A stretch of 64,000 nucleotides of DNA, taken from positions 3,348,001 through 3,412,000 of the forward strand of contig CBDETS010000007.1 of assembly GCA_965242975.1 (NCBI GenBank), written 5' to 3'. The first letter of the stretch is position 1, and each line of letters opens with the position of its first letter. The notes beneath the pieces are model-generated. The model was not told the origin of the DNA. It ran no database searches and saw nothing but the letters and a program-made list of their open reading frames with translations. The stretch is from JAPPHA01 sp965242975 (GTDB lineage: Bacteria; Pseudomonadota; Alphaproteobacteria; Rhodobacterales; Rhodobacteraceae). Positions 43,908 to 52,647 of this stretch are shown piece after piece. Position numbers and translations under genes: made by a program.

Positions 43908-45122
43908 TCACGCGACGGCGCGCGACAGGGCGCATTGGCTCCAGAGCGCCGACAACGCCCGGACGAGCTTGTCGATATCGGAATCACTGTGAAGGGGCGA
44001 CGGAGTGATCCGTAGTCGCTCGGTTCCCCGAGGAACCGTTGGGTAATTGATCGGAGCAACGTAGATCCCGTAGTCCCTCCGCAGGATTTCGCTGATCTGG
44101 CGGCATTTCTCCGGATCCTTGATCAGGACCGCGACGATGTGGCTGCCGTGTCCAATGTGTGGAATGCCAATCGCGTCGAGGCGGCGGCGGAGACGTTCGA
44201 CCTGGCGTTTCTGCTGCATGCGCTCCCGGTCACTGGACTTCAGATGGCGCACCGCCGCCAGGCTCGCCGCCGCGATCGCCGGAGGTAGTGATGTCGTAAA
44301 GATGAAACCGCTCGCGAACGACCTCACGAAATCGCAACAGGCCCGGGACGCCGCGATGTATCCCCCCTGGCATCCGAACGCCTTTGCAAGCGTCCCTTCA
44401 ATGACCGTAATCCTGCCTTCGCACCCGTCACGTTCGGCAATGCCGGCACCTCGACGGCCATAAAGGCCGACAGCATGAACTTCATCCAGGTAGGTCATCG
44501 CCCCGTACCGTTCGGCAACATCGCAGATCTCACCGATTGGCGCGATATCGCCATCCATGGAGTACACCGACTCGAACGCCACGATTTTCGGGACTTCCGG
44601 CGGGACTTCGTTCAGTTTTCGCTCCAGGTCTTCCACGTCATTGTGCCGCCAGATCATTTTCGTGGCGCGAGAGTGGCGGATTCCCTCGATCATCGACGCA
44701 TGATTGGCCGAATCCGAGAGAATGGTTGTGCCCGGAACCCTCGACGCAATGGTCGAAAGCGTACTCCAGTTGGCGACATATCCGGACGTGAACAGGAGCG
44801 CCGCGTCCTTGCGGTGAAGGTCGGCGAGTTCCCGTTCCAGAAGCACGTGGCAGTGATTGGTTCCGGAGATGTTGCGGGTACCTCCCGAGCCGACCCCGTA
44901 GCGCGAAATCGCGTTCCTCGCGGCATGGACTACAGATTCATGCTGCGCCATGCCCAGGTAATCGTTCGAGCACCAGACCGTGATGTCGCATTCCCCGTCG
45001 TGTTCGTGGCTGGTCGCCTCGGGAAAGTTCCCCCGCCGGCGTTCAATGTCCGCAAAGGTCCGATAGTTGCCCTCTTCTTTCAGGGCATTGACGTGGCGCA
45101 GAAAAATATCGTCAAAATCCAT
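43908..45122 (-). CDS. hemA: 5-aminolevulinate synthase
   Basis: A 404-residue PLP enzyme of the alpha-oxoamine synthase family condensing glycine and succinyl-CoA, the alphaproteobacterial route to tetrapyrroles. WCSNDYLGMAQHE, GSGGTRNISGTNHCHVLLE, SDSANHASMIEGIRHS and YLDEVHAVGLYG are conserved. The PLP Lys is Lys247 in EGTLAKAFGCQGGYI. The ATG at 45122 is clear. It lies downstream of the TrcR gene on the same strand but with its own 90-base gap. Confidence 0.97.
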   Translation of the reverse strand: MDFDDIFLRHVNALKEEGNYRTFADIERRRGNFPEATSHEHDGECDITVWCSNDYLGMAQHESVVHAARNAISRYGVGSGGTRNISGTNHCHVLLERELADLHRKDAALLFTSGYVANWSTLSTIASRVPGTTILSDSANHASMIEGIRHSRATKMIWRHNDVEDLERKLNEVPPEVPKIVAFESVYSMDGDIAPIGEICDVAERYGAMTYLDEVHAVGLYGRRGAGIAERDGCEGRITVIEGTLAKAFGCQGGYIAASRACCDFVRSFASGFIFTTSLPPAIAAASLAAVRHLKSSDRERMQQKRQVERLRRRLDAIGIPHIGHGSHIVAVLIKDPEKCRQISEILRRDYGIYVAPINYPTVPRGTERLRITPSPLHSDSDIDKLVRALSALWSQCALSRAVA

Positions 45123-45213
45123 GCCTGCATCAATTCCATTCTGGTGTCCGGTCGAAGGCAGGTCAGACTGCCATCACGGAACGGAGGGCTGCCGGTCACA
45201 TCCCCGGACCGGC

Positions 45214-45957
45214 TTACGTGTCTTTACCGTCCTTCGACGGAAGGTTGAACAATTTCTCCGCATCGCCCAGTACGTCCTTGCCGCTCCCCGCTTCGCGTGC
45301 CGTGTCGGAAAGCGTAAAGTTCTCAAGTCCGCTGATCGACGACGGCATACGGTATTCCGTTTCCATGTGCAGGGATTGCTCGGTCGATACCAGCGTTTTC
45401 CTCTGCTCCACTGTCATCGCTTCGCCTGCTTTTTCCTTCTTTTTCATCGCCAGGCCGATCGCGGCATCGAGCTCGGTCTGCATGCACAGCCCGAGCGCGA
45501 CGGGATCGGTCGGCTGGATATTGGCCATGTTCCAGTGCGTACGCTCGCGCACGGACTTGATCGTCGGCCTCGTCGTGCCGATCAAGCGGGCGATCTGGCT
45601 GTCAGACAGTTCGGGATGAAACCTGACCAACCAATTGATCGCGGCCGGCTTGTCCTGGCGTTTGGACAGTGGCGTGTAGCGGGTTTCCCGCCGCTTCGAC
45701 CGGCTTTGCGTCAACAGGTCCTGTTTGAGTTCCAGGCTGTATTCGGGATCGTCCTGACCCTTCTCGATTTCCCCGGCGGCCAGCTGGTTACTTGCAACCG
45801 GATCCAGTCCCTTGATTCCAATTGCGAATTCACCATCGGCGATTCCATTCACTTCAAGTTCATGCAATCCGCAGAAATCGGCAATCTGCCTGAACGTCAG
45901 CGACGTATTGTCAACGAGCCAAACGGCGGTGGCCGTTGCCATGATTGGAGTCGCCAT
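45214..45957 (-). CDS. TrcR/DUF1013 cell-cycle transcriptional regulator
   Basis: A 247-residue protein of the DUF1013 (TrcR) family limited to Alphaproteobacteria. ATAVWLVDNTSLTFRQIADF, CGLHELEVNGIADGE, GIKGLDPVASNQL, RYTPLSKRQDKPAAI, HPELSDSQIARLIGTTRPTI and DPVALGLCMQTELDAAI are typical; the middle part looks like a helix-turn-helix. The ATG at 45957 is preceded by GCGAGG. The C-terminal 60 residues are less conserved and Lys/Glu-rich. It is thought to act in cell-cycle transcription; direct targets are not evident. Confidence 0.9.
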   Translation of the reverse strand: MATPIMATATAVWLVDNTSLTFRQIADFCGLHELEVNGIADGEFAIGIKGLDPVASNQLAAGEIEKGQDDPEYSLELKQDLLTQSRSKRRETRYTPLSKRQDKPAAINWLVRFHPELSDSQIARLIGTTRPTIKSVRERTHWNMANIQPTDPVALGLCMQTELDAAIGLAMKKKEKAGEAMTVEQRKTLVSTEQSLHMETEYRMPSSISGLENFTLSDTAREAGSGKDVLGDAEKLFNLPSKDGKDT

Positions 45958-46468
45958 ACTCGTACCTCGCTTGAATCGAAAAAGAATCCCCGACCAGCAC
46001 CGCCGGACGTTCCAGCGACGCAATTTCCGACCGGGCTCCCTCAACTCTATACTCATACCGCTCGATGCCGAAAAGCAGATTTCGGACTTTCGCGATGGAA
46101 ACCATCGACTTCGACAACCGTTGTCGGGGAGATGCGTGATCGGGAATCCTGCCGTGATTTCGGTTCAGGTGCCCCCGGTTACACCATGGACCGTAATTGT
46201 CCGGATACGGTGTCAGCTTCCGGGTAATGCGTCCGATTTCGTCAGAGATACCGTTTTCCCGCTCGGCAGTGGCCGACGAAGACGAAACTCCAGACAGCCC
46301 GCATGACCTGTTCCACTGGATCGCGTCATCGGATGCAACGGGAACACCCGTGTGCCCGGCACATTTCCGACGGCGGGAGCCGACTCCGGGCGCACAGGAG
46401 CAGTTGAGTGGGTTCATTCAATGTCAATAGGCAGTTCAGGAAGCTCGTGGTGTCGATGCATTAACTCC
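45958..46468. other. Intergenic region upstream of TrcR
   Basis: About 510 bases between the TrcR start and the end of the broken HEPN gene. Long frames here are shadows in GC-rich DNA. No repeat or RNA gene seen. Confidence 0.45.
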
Positions 46469-46894
46469 CTACGAATTTGCCTCGGCAATCTCCGAGACCC
46501 GCAATGCCACTTTCTCTGCCACCCGTATCATCGCCTCGACCAGACCTTCATCGACGTCAATGGTGCCTTCGTATTCAGCGAGGTTCCTCGTGCGATGCGC
46601 CCCGTCGAGCACACGCCAGTCTTAACCCGGAAGGCCGAGCGTATGCTCATGACACTGGAAAACGAGATAACGATTGTTTGAGCGATAGCCGGCAATCCGT
46701 AGCGCAGCCCAAGACACGGCGTGTGCAGCGTTGTACGCAAGATCGAACCGGGATTCGAGGCTGAGGTCATCCTTCTTCGCATCTGCGAGTTGAGCGGCTC
46801 CCGAGCGGATCAATCCTGACACCTCGTCGGCTGATGGCGCTTCCACCTTCAGCACGTCTCCCTTCACGAGATTTTCCAGGTATTCATTTGCCAT
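46469..46894 (-). pseudogene. HEPN-domain gene split by an in-frame TAA
   Basis: From the ATG at 46894, 90 codons of a HEPN-type helical protein (SLESRFDLAYNAAHAVSWAA, AGYRSNNRYLVFQCHEHTL) run into TAA at 46622-46624. The same frame continues without further stops for another 50 codons (DWRVLDGAHRTRNLAEYEG, then an Ala/Val-rich helix) to TAG at 46469. The missing codon was probably GAA, since GEDWRVLD fits, so one G-to-T change suffices. The lost part holds the conserved RTRNLAEYE segment where HEPN RNase activity normally resides. Its start overlaps the nucleotidyltransferase gene by 11 bases. Sequencing error is possible. Confidence 0.82.
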
Positions 46895-47525
46895 TGAGGC
46901 TCCCCGCAAGAACCACGTGAGGCCCTTGCAGGACCCGGGTCAAAAACCCGGCCCTGGCCGTTCGCCGTTTCCGAAACTCCTTTGACGTGTAGAGCGTCAG
47001 GTTCACGCGTCGACCAAGCTTGTCCTCAACCGGCGCCATGGCAGTGTAGATCGACTCCAGCGTCAGATCGTCGGAAACAACAAGGAGATCGATGTCGCTC
47101 GCCGCCGTGTCCGTGCGCCGGGCAACCGATCCGAACAGCAGGGCCAAAACCAGTCGGCTTGCCAAAGGTTTGAGCGCGCCCCGAAGCGACTCCTCCAAGC
47201 CAATGGTCTTGCGGACGATACTGCACATTTCGTCGAACAAAGGCGACTCGCGATTCGCCCGGTAGTGCTTGCGGGTTCCTACGCGCGAGACAGCCGCGAG
47301 GCCGCTCCCCGCGAGACGGGCCAACTCTCTCTGCACGGCACCGCGCCCCGAGCCTGCCAAGGCGATGATCTCGGTGACAAAGAACTCCCGGTCCGGCTGC
47401 CCGAAAAGCAGAGCGAGTACGCGCTGCTGCGTCGACGTGAACAACGCATCGGCGAGTGCCGAGGCACCGGAATCGTCCTTTCGGAGAGTCGCGGTCGCGA
47501 CAGGTGTCGGGGCTCCTGTACCCAT
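46884..47525 (-). CDS. Winged-helix nucleotidyltransferase (MntA-like, HEPN partner)
   Basis: A 213-residue protein. Residues about 30-90 form a winged helix (TSTQQRVLALLFGQPDREFF, SGRGAVQRELARLAGSG). Residues about 105-200 form a minimal nucleotidyltransferase with GSx10DxD as GSVARRTDTAASDIDLLVV (Gly132, Ser133, Asp144, Asp146). Such proteins neutralise HEPN toxins by nucleotidylating them (type VII-like) and can repress their operon through the winged helix. The motif is intact although the partner gene is broken. The ATG at 47525 lies inside a palindrome and no ribosome site precedes it. Confidence 0.88.
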   Translation of the reverse strand: MGTGAPTPVATATLRKDDSGASALADALFTSTQQRVLALLFGQPDREFFVTEIIALAGSGRGAVQRELARLAGSGLAAVSRVGTRKHYRANRESPLFDEMCSIVRKTIGLEESLRGALKPLASRLVLALLFGSVARRTDTAASDIDLLVVSDDLTLESIYTAMAPVEDKLGRRVNLTLYTSKEFRKRRTARAGFLTRVLQGPHVVLAGSLNGK

Positions 47526-47533
47526 AATGGGTA
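47519..47533. promoter_or_regulatory. Palindrome covering the nucleotidyltransferase start codon
   Basis: TACCCATAATGGGTA is a perfect 7-1-7 palindrome; the ATG of the gene is part of it. It is a likely binding site for the encoded winged helix. Confidence 0.55.
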
Positions 47534-48058
47534 AAACAATACCTCGACAGGGTATTTCAAGTAAAATCCAAATTTCCAGCCTTGCGGCGTTGTCATCGGT
47601 ATACTTGCCCGGTTTCCCGGCAACTGCGAAACGACCGGGTTCTCGTCACCGGAATCGGTAATACTCCGGCCATGTGACGAACTGCCAATCCAAAGTTCGC
47701 CAATACGAACATCCGACGTCGGTTGCCAGGTACTTCTCCTACCCCGTTCGATTCGCTCCGGTCAGCCACAACTTCCGACAAGGCCGCCTGCGCGGCTCTT
47801 GGAATAGCCCGTTTTCACGGGGCTTGTGCGTGGAACCGTCCCGTGGTCGTCGATCAAAGGCCCGACACGATGATCCGGAGCCGAAGTCGTCAAAGGATCC
47901 AGGTCTCGTGTTCGTTCTGTCGCGGACGGACATGTCGCCACCTTCCACCCACCCCGATCCGCAAAGGACGAAAAACAATGTCACATGTCGACGGAATTTG
48001 CTGCGGCACTGGCAGGGAGCGCGCCCCGATGCCCGCCCGGCGGCACGAAGACAATGGA
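47526..48058. other. Intergenic region upstream of the nucleotidyltransferase gene
   Basis: About 530 bases. Apart from the operator-like repeats at its left end I see no gene or clear terminator. Confidence 0.45.
47538..47556. promoter_or_regulatory. Second inverted repeat upstream of the nucleotidyltransferase gene
   Basis: AATACC-N7-GGTATT shares the GGTA/TACC half-site with the palindrome next to it; a further GGTA-N6-TACC pair bridges the two. Together they look like a clustered operator. Confidence 0.5.
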
Positions 48059-49057
48059 TCACGAAACCGAGAGAACGATCTTTCCGACGTGCGCGGAACT
48101 CTCCATGTATCGGTGGGCTTCCGGTGCTTCCTCCAGGTCAAAGGTCGAATCCATGACCGGACGCACCCTGCCCTCATCCAGCAAAGGCCACACCTTTTCA
48201 GAAAGATCCCTGGCAATCCGGGCCTTTGCCCGATCGCTTTGCGGTCGCAATGTCGACCCGGTGACGGTCAACCTCCGTGTCATGAGACGAGCAAGATTGA
48301 GCGTTTGCTTTGGCCCCCTCAGGAAGGCGATCTGGACCAGGCGGCCATCCTCTGCCAGAGACGCAAGGTTTCGCGGGATATAGTCTCCGCCAACCATGTC
48401 GAGGATGAGATCGACCCCTCTGCCCTTTGTCTCATCGGCGATGCGGTCCACGAAATCCTGTTCCCGATAGTTGATCGCCACGTCCGCGCCCAGTTCAATG
48501 CATCGTTCGCACTTTTCCGCGGACCCGGCCGTGGTGAACACCCGCGCCCCGAATTCGTGCGCCAACTGGATCGCCGTCGTGCCAATCCCGGATGTGCCTC
48601 CATGAACAAGAAAGGACTCACCCGCGATCAATCCCCCGCGGGTGAAGGCGTTGCTCCAGACCGTGAAAAAGGTCTCGCACAGCGCTCCTGCCGCCTGCAT
48701 GTCGAGTCCTGCGGGAATCGGCAGCGCATGGTCCTCGTGGGTTACGGCGAATTCGGCGTACCCTCCGCCGGGCAGCAAGGCCGTGACCCGGTCGCCGATC
48801 TGCCATCGCGCCGCGCTGGGTCCCGTTGCAACAACGGTCCCGGCTGCTTCCAGCCCCGGGAGGTCCGAAGCCGTCGGCGGCGGCGCGTACAGGCCCGCTC
48901 TTTGCAGGCAGTCCGGCCGATTGACCCCCGCAGCCTCAATCCTGATCAGGATCTGTTCATCTCCCGGAACGGGAACGGGCCGTGAGACCCCGGTCAATAC
49001 GTCGGGGCCGCCAGGCTCCCTGATCTCGACCGCCCGCATCGTCGAAGGCACTTGCAT
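48059..49057 (-). CDS. NAD(P)H:quinone oxidoreductase, MDR family
   Basis: A 332-residue zinc-free medium-chain reductase. N-terminal AGVNRPDCLQRAGLYAPPP, DLPGLEAAGTVVATG and GDRVTALLPGGGYAEFAV belong to the quinone oxidoreductase/TED2 type. The nucleotide fold has HGGTSGIGTTAIQLAHEFGA, and NYREQDFVDRI follows. It probably reduces quinones or enals with NADPH. Catalytic zinc Cys/His ligands are absent, as expected. The next gene upstream (aminotransferase) is on the same strand with a 21-base gap, so both may be cotranscribed. Confidence 0.92.
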   Translation of the reverse strand: MQVPSTMRAVEIREPGGPDVLTGVSRPVPVPGDEQILIRIEAAGVNRPDCLQRAGLYAPPPTASDLPGLEAAGTVVATGPSAARWQIGDRVTALLPGGGYAEFAVTHEDHALPIPAGLDMQAAGALCETFFTVWSNAFTRGGLIAGESFLVHGGTSGIGTTAIQLAHEFGARVFTTAGSAEKCERCIELGADVAINYREQDFVDRIADETKGRGVDLILDMVGGDYIPRNLASLAEDGRLVQIAFLRGPKQTLNLARLMTRRLTVTGSTLRPQSDRAKARIARDLSEKVWPLLDEGRVRPVMDSTFDLEEAPEAHRYMESSAHVGKIVLSVS

Positions 49058-49078
49058 GAATTCAGATCCCTGGCGTTG

Positions 49079-49942
49079 TTACCCGGCCAATGAATGGGCG
49101 AAATCCCAGTACATTTCGCGGACCTTCATTGCGGTTCTTCCGACATTGAGATCACGGTCGTCGAACCGCGTCACGGGCACGACCTTTCCGATGTTTCCGG
49201 TCACGAAAATTTCGTCGGCTTCGCAGAAATCCTCGACCGTGAGTGTCGTCTCGTTAACGGCAATCCCGTCATTTGCCAGCAACTTGATGATGCGCTGGCG
49301 GGTCAACCCGTTCAAGAACATCCCGTTCGGGACCGGCGTCAGGATTTCCTGATCCCGCACCATGAACACATTGGTCGATGCCGTCTCCGCAACATGATCG
49401 TTGATATCCAGTGAAAGGGCGTTGGAAAAACCACGACTGCGTGCTTCGGCGATAATTCGTCCGTTGTTGGCATAGAGCGACGCGGCTTTCGCCGTCGTCA
49501 GGGCCATGTCAGGCCTGGGGCGCCGGTAGGGAGAAACCGTCAGCGAAAACTGCCCGATTGCCGGCATGGGATACGTCTCGATGCAAATCGCGAAACGGGT
49601 GCTGTCAGGGTCGATTTCAACGACGCCGGGGCCACCCTCTCCGGACCACATCATGGGCCTCAGGTAAAGCGCCTCGTTTCTGTCAAATCGCCGGCAACCC
49701 TCTTCGATCAGCCCGAAGATCTCGTCGGACGTGACCGGGGGCGTCATCCCCATCGTTTGCGCCGAGGCGATGATTCGATCGCAGTGCAAATCGAGATCCG
49801 GGCGCACTCCATCGAACTGCCGTGCGCCGTCGAACACCAGTGTACCGAGCCACGACCCATGGTCGGCAGACCCCATGATGGGTACATTGCCATCGTACCA
49901 GGTTCCATCCAGCCAAGTCGCGGCCTTGCGTCCAATCGCCAA
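49079..49942 (-). CDS. Branched-chain-type aminotransferase (PLP class IV)
   Basis: A 287-residue fold type IV PLP enzyme, length typical of IlvE or D-amino acid aminotransferases. The PLP Lys is Lys152 in ALTTAKAASLYANNGRII; ETASTNVFMVRDQEILTPV and FLNGLTRQRIIKLL are family stretches. The GTxxFDGAR-like N-terminal GTLVFDGARQFDG suggests an IlvE-like specificity, but D-amino acids or aminodeoxychorismate cannot be excluded. The start is TTG at 49942, with GGGAGAG 5-6 bases upstream. Confidence 0.88.
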   Translation of the reverse strand: MAIGRKAATWLDGTWYDGNVPIMGSADHGSWLGTLVFDGARQFDGVRPDLDLHCDRIIASAQTMGMTPPVTSDEIFGLIEEGCRRFDRNEALYLRPMMWSGEGGPGVVEIDPDSTRFAICIETYPMPAIGQFSLTVSPYRRPRPDMALTTAKAASLYANNGRIIAEARSRGFSNALSLDINDHVAETASTNVFMVRDQEILTPVPNGMFLNGLTRQRIIKLLANDGIAVNETTLTVEDFCEADEIFVTGNIGKVVPVTRFDDRDLNVGRTAMKVREMYWDFAHSLAG

Positions 49943-50017
49943 GACTTCTCTCCCGTCAGAGTTCGCCGCTGCTCATAGACAATGCGTTTGGGTGATTCAA
50001 CCGTGGCGGGGAAACGC

Positions 50018-50731
50018 TCAGGATTTCAGCGAGTCTTCGGATTCGAATCCGGGCAGAACGGAAGGGGACACACCAGCAGGCGCCGAAATCGATTTCAGAA
50101 TCCTGCCGGGTCCGGCCATGAATGCCTGGTAACCCGGCAGGTCGCGCAACCTGCTCTTGCCCCGCTCGATCCGCATCACGTCCTCAATGCGCCGGTCGAG
50201 AAATTCCCAGGTTTCCGATTGATCCTCGGAGTCGTCGCCGAACCAGAACAGGCTTGTCGACGCCAGAATTCCCGACAGAAGCATCCGCTTTGTGTACCAG
50301 TTCACATCTCTCGACGTGTCATTCAGCGCATTCCAGATGGTGTCGGTTGTTTTCCACAGCGCATGCGCTCCAGGGGCGGCATTGTGTGGCAGGGCAAAAT
50401 AGGCCGCACTTTTCCGCAGAACTTCCCGGTCCGACACATCGAACCGTGTCCTGACGGCGCGGACGACGCGGTCGCGGTAGCGCAATGATTCCAGTGCCGT
50501 GGCGGAGTCTTCCAGTTTCCGTACCATGTCGCGATCGAGGACGGCTTCATACTCGAGCGCAAGGTCCAGGCAGGTACGCGGAAAGACTCGGCGCGCTTCG
50601 CGGATGTCCACGCCTGACCCCTCGACAGCTCCTTTCCAGGTGGAATGTCCCCAGCCATCGTACGGGACCAGCGGCAGCGCCGCTTCGAGAATTCGTGCCT
50701 TGGCTGCACCCGTGTCGCAATTCCTGGTCAT
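50018..50731 (-). CDS. COQ9-family ubiquinone biosynthesis protein
   Basis: A 237-residue COQ9 protein with a TetR-like N-terminal part (AAKARILEAALPLVPYDGWG) and the C-terminal lipid-binding domain: WKTTDTIWNALNDTSRDVNW, YTKRMLLSGILASTSLFWF and TWEFLDRRIEDVMRIE. COQ9 presents ubiquinone intermediates to COQ7. The ATG at 50731 follows GGAGGA. Its divergent arrangement with rpsU is common in Alphaproteobacteria. Confidence 0.93.
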   Translation of the reverse strand: MTRNCDTGAAKARILEAALPLVPYDGWGHSTWKGAVEGSGVDIREARRVFPRTCLDLALEYEAVLDRDMVRKLEDSATALESLRYRDRVVRAVRTRFDVSDREVLRKSAAYFALPHNAAPGAHALWKTTDTIWNALNDTSRDVNWYTKRMLLSGILASTSLFWFGDDSEDQSETWEFLDRRIEDVMRIERGKSRLRDLPGYQAFMAGPGRILKSISAPAGVSPSVLPGFESEDSLKS

Positions 50732-51128
50732 TCCCCAAATCCTCCTTCGTCACGTCCCGGGCACGGCACACGCCGAAAGGACTCCCTGGCGGATGCCGAT
50801 ACCCGCGCAGACCTTTTAGGACGAACGCGTACGGGTCGCAATCATCCCGGCATTTCGGGAATCCACCCGTGCACGAGTCGACGCAAGGAGGACACCTGCC
50901 AGAGCAACACTGCCGACCGCGACGCGGCCGTTTTCGCCTGTTCGTTGCGGATTACGGTTGCGAAACCTCCTCGAATGATCGATAGTTCAGATCGGCGCCC
51001 TCCACGGACAGTAGGTGGGCAGATCGTTCGCAGGCGGCATTGTTTCTGGACAGGCTTGGGAACATGCGGTATCTGCCACTTTTTTCGGGGTCTCGTTGAA
51101 ATCCCGGCAGCAAGGGATGACAACATCG
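50732..51128. other. Divergent promoter region, COQ9 and rpsU
   Basis: About 400 bases without a recognisable gene; should carry promoters in both directions. Confidence 0.5.
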
Positions 51129-51335
51129 ATGCAGGTTCAGGTTCGCGACAACAACGTTGATCAGGCACTCCGCGCGTTGAAAAAGAAATTGCAACGCGAA
51201 GGCGTTTTTCGCGAAATGAAGCTCCGGCAGCACTACGAAAAGCCATCCGAAAAACGTGCGCGGCAGCGGGCCGAAGCGCTTCGTCGTGCACGAAAGCTCG
51301 CACGCAAACGAGCACAGCGCGAAGATCTCCTCTGA
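51129..51335 (+). CDS. rpsU: 30S ribosomal protein bS21
   Basis: A 68-residue bS21: MQVQVRDNNVDQALRALKKK, REGVFREMKLRQHYEKPSEK and a highly basic C-terminal helix RARKLARKRAQREDLL. It acts near the 16S anti-Shine-Dalgarno region in initiation. The ATG at 51129 has AAGGGATGA ending eight bases upstream; an in-frame ATG at 51117 overlaps that site and is less likely. A short TCTGAC triplicate overlaps the stop. Confidence 0.96.
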   Translation: MQVQVRDNNVDQALRALKKKLQREGVFREMKLRQHYEKPSEKRARQRAEALRRARKLARKRAQREDLL

Positions 51336-51677
51336 CTCTGACTCTGACCGCGCCACCGCGCCACACCGGTGTTGAATCGCCGTCTTTCGGTATGATCTCG
51401 CAAGTCCTGTGAACCAGAGCCCGCCTGGGCAGGCTGCGGACCTGCCCCTCTTCGAAACCCGTCCGGCCTACCGATCGGGCATGCCGAACCTTACGCCTCC
51501 GTGCCTTCCTGACATTTGTAACGACTGCATGGTCGTGCGCCACTGAAGACGCGGTCGAACCAGGGCGAAACCAGGGTTTTCCGACACGCGAATGTTGCAG
51601 ATTTCCGGCCTTGAGGAAAACCCCGCGCGCACTCCACCTTGAGCCCGACGTACCATTCCGGGCACCCCGTCCGGGAT
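51336..51677. other. Intergenic region between convergent rpsU and gntR-type genes
   Basis: About 340 bases; nothing recognisable, no strong terminator seen. Confidence 0.45.
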
Positions 51678-52361
51678 TCAATCCTCGAAATAGTCCGCGT
51701 GCGACTGCCGGATGCCGGTGATAACGTCGTCAAGGCGGGACAGATGTTTGGTGATTGCCCGGATGATCGCGTCCTCGTCCCGGTCCTTCAGGGCCGATGC
51801 GATCATATAATGGTCGTCAAAAAGCTCGTCCATCGCTGCCGGGGCGGCAAGGCTCAGAACGCAGAGTCGATCTACGAGCGCCTTGTTTTCGGATATCGTG
51901 CCGAACATGAACACGCAGTCACCGGCGGCACACAGATGCCTGTGGAAGTCGTAGTCCAGGCCGTGGAACGTTTCGACATCATGCTTCGCGATTGCCGCAC
52001 TCTGTTTTTCGAGTTCCAGATCCAGCCCCTTGAGATGCTGTCCAGTCGAATTCCGGCAGGCGCGCCGCAAGATTTCGCATTCAACGGCTTTGCGGATAAA
52101 CCGGGCGCGCTTGATCTTCTCCGATGAAAACCCCCGGACTTCCGTTGCCCGTTGCGGCCTGACCAGCAGCAGGTCCAGGTTTGCGAGGCGGATGAACGCC
52201 TCGCGCACAGGCTGGCGGGAAACCTTGAACTGCCGGGCGATCTCGACCTCACTGATTCGCGTTCCCGGGAGCATTTCCAGGGACACGATCTGACTGTGCA
52301 AGTGGTCGAACACGTCATCCGCGTTGGTTCCACGGTGGTGTGTCGTCAGGGTCTGTGCCAT
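51678..52361 (-). CDS. GntR-family regulator, FadR/FCD type
   Basis: A 227-residue regulator. The N-terminal winged helix has SLEMLPGTRISEVEIARQFK and VSRQPVREAFIRLANLDLLL. The C-terminal FCD domain has LDYDFHRHLCAAGD and a late SRLDDVITGIRQ helix with metal-binding His/Asp positions. FCD regulators beside uronate or alginate genes usually sense a sugar acid. It is divergent from the uronide operon and is the obvious candidate controller. The ATG at 52361 follows GAGAGGAA. Confidence 0.92.
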   Translation of the reverse strand: MAQTLTTHHRGTNADDVFDHLHSQIVSLEMLPGTRISEVEIARQFKVSRQPVREAFIRLANLDLLLVRPQRATEVRGFSSEKIKRARFIRKAVECEILRRACRNSTGQHLKGLDLELEKQSAAIAKHDVETFHGLDYDFHRHLCAAGDCVFMFGTISENKALVDRLCVLSLAAPAAMDELFDDHYMIASALKDRDEDAIIRAITKHLSRLDDVITGIRQSHADYFED

Positions 52362-52393
52362 GGGGGTTCCTCTCGTCTCCCGACGTTCCTACC

Positions 52394-52599
52394 ATACCAG
52401 TTAGTCAGAAAAAAGAACGGACCCTCGCGTTGCGGCCCCGGTTCGTGGACAAGGCCATCGAACCGCGCCGTTGACCACCGAAAACCGGCGTGTTCAGAGG
52501 TCCGTGGCCAGGTCAACGAGGACGACCCGGGTTTGCCGCCCGGTATGCCGTCTACCGTCTGGAGAACTGTTGCCATGGCGATTAAACTGGAATACTAGT
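52394..52599. promoter_or_regulatory. Possible GntR half-sites in the divergent promoter region
   Basis: ATACCAGT at 52394-52401 and ATACTAGT at 52592-52599 share seven of eight bases, each 33-49 bases from one of the two divergent start codons. The second is part of an imperfect palindrome (ACTAGTAGACAAGT). Tentative. Confidence 0.3.
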
Positions 52600-52647
52600 A
52601 GACAAGTTTCGGAGCCGGGCAGTCGCACACGCAGCCAGGGAGGGAGA

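Noticed and set aside
45067..46227. 386-codon plus-strand frame over hemA/TrcR
   Set aside because: Covers two clear genes on the other strand; no family features.
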